In this document: positions 32,264 through 38,255 of the stretch, piece after piece | Numbering within the stretch: position 1 is the first letter of the stretch | How the letters are laid out: the number at the start of each line of letters is the position of its first letter | NCBI GenBank assembly: GCA_963850915.1 | Contig: CAWKND010000010.1 | Span: 930,001 to 994,000 of the forward strand | Direction: 5' to 3' | Length of the DNA stretch: 64,000 nt | Source of the DNA: CAVTWH01 sp963850915 | Lineage (GTDB): Bacteria > Actinomycetota > Actinomycetes > Mycobacteriales > Micromonosporaceae | Notes under the pieces: generated by a model | Database searches by the model: none | What the model saw: only the letters and a program-made list of their open reading frames with translations | Told to the model about the DNA's origin: nothing | Position numbers and translations under genes: made by a program

Positions 32264-32503
32264 ATGCCAAAGGCTGCGCTTCTCCGCAAGCCGAAGAAGA
32301 AGGTGAACCCGCTCGACAAGGAGGGGATCACCTACATCGACTACAAGGACACCGCGCTGCTGCGCAAGTTCATCTCCGACCGCGGCAAGATCCGCGCTCG
32401 GCGGGTGACCGGTGTCAGTTCGCAGCAGCAGCGGCAGATCGCGAAGGCCGTGAAGAACGCCCGCGAGATGGCGCTGCTGCCCTACACGACCGTCGGTCGC
32501 TGA
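32264..32503 (+). CDS. rpsR: 30S ribosomal protein S18, cysteine-free form
   Basis: 79 residues (YIDYKDTALLRKFISDRGKI, RARRVTG, QQQRQIAKAVKNAREMALLP). The N-terminal KKKVNPLDKEGITYIDYKD lacks the CxxC zinc ligands of the common form, so this copy should not need zinc. It sits in the main operon rather than in a zinc-starvation locus. Confidence 0.96.
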   Translation: MPKAALLRKPKKKVNPLDKEGITYIDYKDTALLRKFISDRGKIRARRVTGVSSQQQRQIAKAVKNAREMALLPYTTVGR

Positions 32504-32516
32504 GAGGGGTGCGGAC

Positions 32517-32972
32517 ATGAACATGAAGATCATCCTCACCCGCGAGGTCTCCGGCCTCGGTACTCCCGGCGACATCGTCGAGGTCAAGAACGGCTTCGGT
32601 CGCAACTACCTGCTCCCGCAGGGCTTTGCGATCGGCTGGACCAAGGGCGCCGAGAAGCAGGTCGAGTCGATCAAGCGGGCGCGCGACGCCCGTGGTGTCC
32701 GCGACCTCGGCCACGCCAACGAGATCAAGGCGAAGCTTGCCGACCTGAAGATCACGTTGGCCGTACGCGCCGGTACGGGCGGTCGGCTGTTCGGCTCGGT
32801 CACCCCGGCTGAGGTGGCCACGGCCGTCAAGACAGCCGGCGGTCCCGAGCTCGACCGGCGCCGGCTGGAGCTGCCTGGACACATCAAGTCCACCGGCAGC
32901 TACCCGGTCAGCATCCGGCTGCACCCCGACGTCACCGCGAACTTCACGGTGACCGTCGTCGCCGCCAAGTAA
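32517..32972 (+). CDS. rplI: 50S ribosomal protein L9
   Basis: 151 residues. The N domain starts MKIILTREVSGLGTPGDIVE with VKNGFGRNYLLPQGFA. A long connecting helix and the C domain (TGGRLFGSVTPAEVATAVK, YPVSIRLHPDVTANFTVTVV) follow. It is the last gene of the operon before a strong terminator. Confidence 0.97.
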   Translation: MNMKIILTREVSGLGTPGDIVEVKNGFGRNYLLPQGFAIGWTKGAEKQVESIKRARDARGVRDLGHANEIKAKLADLKITLAVRAGTGGRLFGSVTPAEVATAVKTAGGPELDRRRLELPGHIKSTGSYPVSIRLHPDVTANFTVTVVAAK

Positions 32973-32989
32973 GTCGCAGGCAGCACACC

Positions 32990-33023
32990 TACGGCGCCCG
33001 GCTCGGTTGAGTCGGGCGCCGTA
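32990..33023 (+). terminator. Terminator of the rpsF operon
   Basis: A 15-bp stem (32990-33004 with 33009-33023, one G-T pair) with tetraloop GGTT starts 17 bp past rplI. Confidence 0.8.
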
Positions 33024-33100
33024 GCTGTTCCTGGCCGCCTGCGTCCGCCGTGGTCCGCGGACGTCCACCCGCGATCCGCCGTAGCCCGCCACGGTCCGCC

Positions 33101-33240
33101 GCCGCCGTGATCCGTCCTAGCCCGCCGTGATCCGTCCTAGCCCGCCGTGATCCGTCCTAGCCCGCCGTGATCCGTCCTAGCCCGCCGTGATCCGCCCTAG
33201 CCCGCCGTGATCCGCCACAGTCCGCCGCGATCCGCCGTCG
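33101..33240. repeat. Seven tandem 20-bp repeats downstream of rplI
   Basis: The unit CCCGCCGTGATCCGTCCTAG is exact at 33121, 33141 and 33161. It differs by one to a few bases at 33101, 33181, 33201 and 33221. More degenerate copies extend left to about 33065. The period is not a multiple of three and the units contain stops in several frames, so it is not coding. It fills most of the 309-bp gap between rplI and the monooxygenase gene. Confidence 0.93.
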
Positions 33241-33281
33241 CCCACCGGGTGGCCCTCCGCTGCCTACCGGGTGACCGGGCG

Positions 33282-34475
33282 TCAGCCGCCGGGCGTCGCC
33301 GGCTGACCGGCCGGGGTACGCCCGGTCAACCCGGCCAACGAGGGCGGCTGCGCGCCGTACAGCCAGGCGGTCGCCTTCTCATAGAAGCGCGGAATGACGA
33401 TTGGCATCACCAACCGCTCCAGCCGGCGCCGCACCGGACCCGACTTCTTCACCCGCCGGTTGTCGTCGGCCACTTTGAGTACCTCACGGATCCGCGGCCG
33501 GCGGGAGCGCTCGTACCCGGCCAGCGCCGTGCCGATCACCGGCTCGGCGGCGAGCGCGGCGACCAGTGCGACGGCGTCCTCGATCGCCATCGAAGCACCC
33601 TGACCGGCACCGATCGGGTGGGCCGCGTCGCCGACGAGTACCAGCCGGTCGCTGTGCCAGACAGGTACCTCGGGGAGGAAGTGGTTGACGGTCACCGGGT
33701 GCAGCCGGTCGACGCCGGCGATGATCCGCAGCGGTTCGGGCTCGCCCCGGTAGAGGTCGCCGAGCCGGGTCGACCAGTTGGTTCCGCTGCGCGCCGGTAG
33801 TTCGTCGCTGGTGACCTGCGCCTGCCACCAGACCTCGCCGCCCGGGGCGCGTACCCACAGGAACGCGCCGTTGCGGCAGAACGCGATGTTGAAGATGCCG
33901 GCCGGTACGTCGACTCCGGTGGACACGCCGGACACGGTGTACTGCCCGGCGAACTGCGGTCCGGCGAGCCCAGGGTTGAGCAGCGCCCGGGTGGCCGACC
34001 AGATCCCGTCGGCCCCGACCAGCAGATCAGCCTCATCCGTCCGGCCACCGGCAAACCGCGCCACCACCCGCCGCCCCGCCTGCTCGGCCGCATCCACCAG
34101 GCGCTCGCCGGTCAGCACGGTGACGCCGGCGTCCTGTGCCGCCAGCCGCAATTCGGCTACCAGGGCGGCTCGCATCAGGGTGATGCTGTGCAGGTCATCG
34201 TCGCGGATCCGGGCGCGGGGTACGTCGCCGAGCAGCTTGCCGTCGCCGCTCCACATTCGCTGGCGGGCCACCGGGTACCCGCGCGCCTGTACCCGCGCCA
34301 GGCACCCCAACTCGTCCAGCGCGTGCAGCCCGTTCGCCGCGATGCTCAGGTACGAGCCGACCTCGCCACCCGGGTCGGGGTACGCCTCGTAGAGCCGTAC
34401 CTCCGCACCCAGCCGTCGCAGCCCGATCGCACTGGCCGTACCCGCGACTCCCCCGCCGACAACGATGACCTCCAC
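33282..34475 (-). CDS. FAD-dependent aromatic hydroxylase/monooxygenase
   Basis: 397 residues from GTG at 34475. The N-terminal dinucleotide-binding motif VIVVGGGVAGTASAIGLRRL, the middle DG motif LLVGADGIWSATRALL and the second FAD motif LVLVGDAAHPIGAGQGASMAIEDA are all present. This is the PHBH-fold class A flavoprotein monooxygenase pattern. The substrate is unknown. It is divergent from a TetR gene with a repeat-containing 100-bp intergenic region, so it is the likely target of that repressor. Confidence 0.88.
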   Translation of the reverse strand: MEVIVVGGGVAGTASAIGLRRLGAEVRLYEAYPDPGGEVGSYLSIAANGLHALDELGCLARVQARGYPVARQRMWSGDGKLLGDVPRARIRDDDLHSITLMRAALVAELRLAAQDAGVTVLTGERLVDAAEQAGRRVVARFAGGRTDEADLLVGADGIWSATRALLNPGLAGPQFAGQYTVSGVSTGVDVPAGIFNIAFCRNGAFLWVRAPGGEVWWQAQVTSDELPARSGTNWSTRLGDLYRGEPEPLRIIAGVDRLHPVTVNHFLPEVPVWHSDRLVLVGDAAHPIGAGQGASMAIEDAVALVAALAAEPVIGTALAGYERSRRPRIREVLKVADDNRRVKKSGPVRRRLERLVMPIVIPRFYEKATAWLYGAQPPSLAGLTGRTPAGQPATPGG

Positions 34476-34490
34476 CGCACACCCCACTCT

Positions 34491-34530
34491 ACTGAATCGA
34501 GTTTCACCGAATCTAAATTCACTGAATCTC
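34491..34530. promoter_or_regulatory. Three direct repeats at 15-bp spacing: candidate TetR operator
   Basis: AC(T/C)GAATC starts at 34491, 34506 and 34521, exactly 15 bp apart. The first copy is also part of an inverted pair, TGAA-N6-TTCA. The region is AT-rich between the divergent monooxygenase and TetR genes. Confidence 0.55.
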
Positions 34531-34576
34531 GGCCCAGTATGCTGACGACGCAGAGACGACGTCAAGTGGGAGAGCG

Positions 34577-35188
34577 ATGGCAACCCGGAAGGAGCAGGCG
34601 GCCGGTACCCGCGCCGCGCTGCTCGAAGCTGCCCGCCGGCTGTTCGCGGAGCGGGGCTTCCTGACCACCAAGATCAGCGACATCACCGCCACGGCCGGGC
34701 GGGCGACCGGCTCGTTCTACGACCACTTCGCGAGCAAGGACGAGCTGCTCCAGGCGCTGGTGGCGGAGTTCGGCGCGCAGGCCGACGCGGCCATGGCCGG
34801 CCACCCGCGCGAGCACGACCTGACCGACCGCGCGCAGTTGCAGGCGCACCTGGCGACCGCGTGGCAGATCATCCGGGACAACCTGCCCATCGTCGTGGCA
34901 CTCCACCAGTCAGCGGCCGTCGCCGAGCTGGGTACCGGCCACAACTGGCAGCAGTTGGTCGAGCAGACCGACGATCTCCGCGACCACCTGGAGTACCTGC
35001 GCGACCAGGGGCACCCGCTACCGGGCGAACCGCGACTGGTCGGGGCGGCGATCGGCGCGATGCTCTCCGGCATCAGCTACGCGGTGCTCACCGCCGGTAC
35101 CCACCGCCCCAAAATCTCTGACCGGGAGATCGTCGAAACCCTTACCGCGCTGCTGCTCCACGGCCTGGCCGGCGCCCCGGCGAAGTGA
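34577..35188 (+). CDS. TetR-family transcriptional regulator
   Basis: 203 residues. The helix-turn-helix is LLEAARRLFAERGFLTTKIS with DITATAGRATGSFYDHFASKDELL. The C-terminal ligand domain ends in LVGAAIGAMLSGISYAVLTAG. It is divergent from the flavin monooxygenase, which it probably represses. Its 3' end overlaps the end of the convergent second TetR gene by 47 bp. Confidence 0.9.
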   Translation: MATRKEQAAGTRAALLEAARRLFAERGFLTTKISDITATAGRATGSFYDHFASKDELLQALVAEFGAQADAAMAGHPREHDLTDRAQLQAHLATAWQIIRDNLPIVVALHQSAAVAELGTGHNWQQLVEQTDDLRDHLEYLRDQGHPLPGEPRLVGAAIGAMLSGISYAVLTAGTHRPKISDREIVETLTALLLHGLAGAPAK

Positions 35189-35966
35189 TCGCGGCGGGCT
35201 CACCCCCGGTAGTCGCCGGCTCGTCGGAAGCCGGTCCACCCCCGCGGCGCAGGTGAGCGGTGGGAGGGGCGAGGGCGGCGAGGCCGCCGACCAGGATGCC
35301 GATGCCGAACTTCAGCCGCTCGTCGCCGCCACCCTGGACCATGACCGGCGCCATCCGGACCAGATTGGGGTACTCGTCGGCCGGCAGGCTGGCCAGGTAC
35401 CTGCCGAACTCGTCGAACCAGCCGCGCATGTTCTCCTCGGTCTGACCCTCCTCGGCCTGCACGAACTCCTCGTAGGACGCGCCCGTGACGAAAAGGCTGA
35501 GCATGTCCACCGACCAGGCCGCGTACTGGTCGGGTACCCCACCGGCGTGCAGCAGCCCGAGAATCGTGTCGGAGATGCGCATCGAGTTGGCCCGGGTCGG
35601 GATGCGCCCGAAGCCCAGCCGGGCAACCCCGCTGTGTCGCCGCATCAACTGGATGGCGTCGAAGAGCATCGCCTTCAACTGCTCCTGCCAGTGCTCCGGG
35701 TCGGGCTTGGGCAGCGCCAGTTCACCGGCGATCCGGTCGAAGACCAGATCCTCCAGCTCGGCCAGGTTGGCCACATGGGCGTAGAGCGAGGACGGGCCGG
35801 TACCCAGCTCCTGGGCCACCCCTCGCATGCTCATCCCGGTCAGCCCGTCGCGGTCGAGGATCTTGATCGCGGCGTCCACGATCGCCTCCTGGGACAGCGG
35901 CGTCTTGGTGGTACGCACCCGGGGCGCGCGCTGCCAGGGCGGGGTGGGCGGCTGCGGAGCAGGCAT
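35142..35966 (-). CDS. TetR-family regulator (TetR_C-type, divergent from efflux pump)
   Basis: 274 residues from ATG at 35966 (GGAGG site). The helix-turn-helix is IVDAAIKILDRDGLTGMSMR with GVAQELGTGPSSLYAHVANL, the TetR/ActII-type recognition helix. The C-terminal ligand domain has LMRRHSGVARLGFGRIPTRA and VDMLSLFVTGASYEEF, as in drug-responsive TetR proteins. The last 35 residues are low-complexity. It is divergent from the DHA2 exporter gene, with at least three palindromic operators between them, the classical repressor-pump arrangement. Confidence 0.9.
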   Translation of the reverse strand: MPAPQPPTPPWQRAPRVRTTKTPLSQEAIVDAAIKILDRDGLTGMSMRGVAQELGTGPSSLYAHVANLAELEDLVFDRIAGELALPKPDPEHWQEQLKAMLFDAIQLMRRHSGVARLGFGRIPTRANSMRISDTILGLLHAGGVPDQYAAWSVDMLSLFVTGASYEEFVQAEEGQTEENMRGWFDEFGRYLASLPADEYPNLVRMAPVMVQGGGDERLKFGIGILVGGLAALAPPTAHLRRGGGPASDEPATTGGEPAAITSPGRRPGRGAAAR

Positions 35967-35980
35967 GTGGGTACCTCCGG

Positions 35981-36048
35981 CGAACACTGTACTTGACACG
36001 AACGCCGTTCGTCAGTAGAACAGTGTTCGTAGGCACGAACACTGTTCG
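35981..36048 (+). promoter_or_regulatory. Promoter and operator array controlling the TetR-pump pair
   Basis: Perfect palindromes are ACGAACGCCGTTCGT (35998-36012), GAACAGTGTTC (36018-36028) and CGAACACTGTTCG (36036-36048). A further half-site CGAACACTGT is at 35981. A plus-strand promoter TTGACA (35993-35998)-N17-TAGAAC (36016-36021) carries the first palindrome in its spacer, so repressor binding would block it directly. Confidence 0.8.
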
Positions 36049-36074
36049 CACCACCCGCGACCTAGGAGGCTCCG

Positions 36075-37760
36075 ATGAGCGCGACCACCGCCGAGATCAC
36101 CCAGAACCCCGCCGCCAGGGAGACGAGCGCCGCACCCCCGTACCGCTGGCGCTGGCTGGTCCTCGGCACCGTGCTCGCGGTCGAGGTGATGGACCTGCTG
36201 GACAGTACGGTCGTCAACGTCGCCGCGCCGACCATCCGTACCGACCTGGGCGGCAGCTACGCCGCGATCCAGTGGATCGCCGCCGGGTACACCCTGGCCT
36301 TCGCTGTGATGCTGGTGACCGGCGGCCGGCTCGGTGACATCGTCGGCCGCCGCCGGATGTTCGTCATCGGCGCCGCCGGCTTCGCGCTCAGCTCGATCCT
36401 GTGTGCGTTCGCGCAGTCGCCGGAGATGCTGATCGGCAGCCGGGTACTGCAGGGCGCGTTCGGTGCGGTCGTTGTACCGCAAGGCTTCGGCGTCATCAAG
36501 CAGGTCTTCCCGCCGCGCGACCTCGGCAAGGCGTTCGGCGCGTTCGGCCCGGTCATCGGCCTGGCGGCGGTGTGCGGTCCGATCCTGGCCGGCGGCCTGA
36601 TCGACGCCGACTGGTGGGGGACCGGCTGGCGGATGATCTTCTTCATCAACGTACCGCTGGCCGTCGCGGCCGTCGTCGGTGCGCTGCTGTTCATGCCCGA
36701 GTCGCGTACCCCCGGCGCCACCCGGCTCGACCTGCCCGGCGCGCTGCTGGTCAGCGGTGCGCTGGTGCTGATCATCTACCCGCTCGTCCAGGGGCGTGAC
36801 CTGGGCTGGCCGTGGTGGAGCATCGCCATGATGCTCGCCGCGCTGCCGGTACTCGCCGCATTCGTGGCGTACGAACGCCGCCGGCCCAGCTCCCCACTGA
36901 TCGAGCTGAGCCTGTTCGCCCGCCGCGCGTACACCGCCGGACTGCTCGTCATCTGCGGCTTCTTCGCCGGCATGATCGGCCTGATGCTGGTCCTCGGCCT
37001 GTTCCTGCAGATCGGGCTCGGCTACTCGCCGCTGCGCGCCGGCCTCACCTTCGCACCGTGGGCGTTCGGCATGGCCAGCGGCGCGGCGCTCTCCGGCGCG
37101 TACCTCGGTGCGAAGTTCGGCCGCCGGGTGATCCACGCCGGCCTGCTGCTGATGGTCGCCGGCATCCTCACGCTCGCCGCCACGCTGCACCAGGTCAGCG
37201 CGCCGGCCACCCCCTGGCAACTGCTGCCGGGCATGGTCATCAGCGGCATCGGCGCCGGGCTGTGCGTATCGCCGCTGTTCAGCGTAATCCTGTCCGGAGT
37301 CGCGGAGCACGAGGTCGGCTCGGCCTCGGGGGTACTCAACGCGGTGCAGCAGTTCGGCGGCGCGATCGGGGTGGCGCTGCTCGGCACCATCTTCTTCACC
37401 CTGCTGACCAGCCACGCCGGCTCGGTCGCCGGCGATCAGTCGGCCGGCCTGCGCGCGCAGCTCAGCGCCGTCTCGGTGGCGCCGGCAACCCAGGGCCAGA
37501 TCATTTCCGGGTACCGCCAGTGCCTGCACGACCAGTTCGCGGCCGACGACCCGGACGCGGTACCGGCCAGCTGTGCTTCGCTGCGCGCGACGGCCGGCCC
37601 GGCAGCCGGTCCCGTGCTCGGGGGGAGTGCGCAGGCCGCTGTGCGTACCGACTTCACCGACACGATCCAGTGGCTGCTCGTGGTCACCGCCGGGGTACTC
37701 ATCGGTACCTTCGCGCTCGCTTTCCTGCTGCCCCGCACGGCTCGACCCGAAGAGCTCTGA
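36075..37760 (+). CDS. DHA2-family (EmrB/QacA) multidrug MFS exporter
   Basis: 561 residues with 14 predicted helices. Motif D1 is VMDLLDSTVVNVAAPTI, motif A is GGRLGDIVGRRRMFVIG, and motif C (antiporter) is GPVIGLAAVCGPILAGGL. An extracytoplasmic loop of about 90 residues precedes the last helix. AGGAGG lies 7 bp before ATG. It is a proton-coupled exporter of drugs or endogenous metabolites, controlled by the divergent TetR protein. The substrate cannot be predicted. Confidence 0.9.
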   Translation: MSATTAEITQNPAARETSAAPPYRWRWLVLGTVLAVEVMDLLDSTVVNVAAPTIRTDLGGSYAAIQWIAAGYTLAFAVMLVTGGRLGDIVGRRRMFVIGAAGFALSSILCAFAQSPEMLIGSRVLQGAFGAVVVPQGFGVIKQVFPPRDLGKAFGAFGPVIGLAAVCGPILAGGLIDADWWGTGWRMIFFINVPLAVAAVVGALLFMPESRTPGATRLDLPGALLVSGALVLIIYPLVQGRDLGWPWWSIAMMLAALPVLAAFVAYERRRPSSPLIELSLFARRAYTAGLLVICGFFAGMIGLMLVLGLFLQIGLGYSPLRAGLTFAPWAFGMASGAALSGAYLGAKFGRRVIHAGLLLMVAGILTLAATLHQVSAPATPWQLLPGMVISGIGAGLCVSPLFSVILSGVAEHEVGSASGVLNAVQQFGGAIGVALLGTIFFTLLTSHAGSVAGDQSAGLRAQLSAVSVAPATQGQIISGYRQCLHDQFAADDPDAVPASCASLRATAGPAAGPVLGGSAQAAVRTDFTDTIQWLLVVTAGVLIGTFALAFLLPRTARPEEL

Positions 37761-37912
37761 CCAGCTCTTACGCCGTGCCCGTCGCCGCCTGTGCGGTCAC
37801 CGGCACGGCGTGTCGGTACGCGTCGCCGACACGCTGGCCAACTTTCTTGTCCCACACCCTGTGTACTCGATAGCACCAGGTCACAGGCGTGGCGCCTGGC
37901 CATCCCCAGTAG

Positions 37913-37988
37913 TTGTCCACAGCCTGTGCACAGGGCTTCGCACAGGCTGGCCGGGGTTCATCCACAGGTTGTCCCGAGGTTGTCCACC
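37913..37988 (+). promoter_or_regulatory. DnaA-box-like array upstream of dnaB
   Basis: TTGTCCACA (37913-37921) is an exact actinobacterial DnaA box. TCATCCACA (37958), TTGTCCCGA (37969) and TTGTCCACC (37980) follow at exact 11-bp intervals. A weaker reverse-like TGTGCACAG is at 37926. The array lies in the 495-bp gap between the exporter and dnaB, which holds no other supported gene. Confidence 0.6.
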
Positions 37989-38155
37989 GGCCCGTTTGTA
38001 GTGCCGGCCGGCCGTTCGTATCGTTCCCTTTCTGCGCTGGAGAAGTTCAGTGGTGGGGACTGCGGTGCGGCCGGCTCCGGGGGGATGCCGGTGGGACTGT
38101 CGCATTCCTGGTACAACTGAATCCGACAGGTGTACGAATGATGGGGGGAGTACAG

Positions 38156-38255
38156 GTGTCCATCGGCGACGACGTACGGCCGCTCCTCTCCACCACCGGC
38201 GACCCGGCCCGTACCCAACCACGCGAACCCGGCCCGCAGCGCCCCGGCGACTCCC
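38156..38255 (+). other. Possible out-of-frame N-terminal coding segment of dnaB
   Basis: GTG at 38156 follows a GGGGGGAG ribosome site and opens a frame (VSIGDDVRPLLSTTGDP and on) with strongly GC-biased third positions up to about 38260. The dnaB frame proper is offset and starts at a GTG (38256) without a ribosome site. A one-base shift in or near the CAACAGCAACAGCAACA tract would join them. Either the 38256 start is real, or the frame is broken by an error or mutation. Confidence 0.4.

Noticed and set aside
33101..33240. Tandem repeats considered as a CRISPR array
   Set aside because: Units are 20 bp and contiguous with no spacers, and no cas genes occur in the window.
37761..38255. DnaA-box region considered as oriC
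   Set aside because: dnaA and dnaN are not here, only four boxes or near-boxes are seen and there is no AT-rich unwinding element. The gene order puts oriC to the left of the window.
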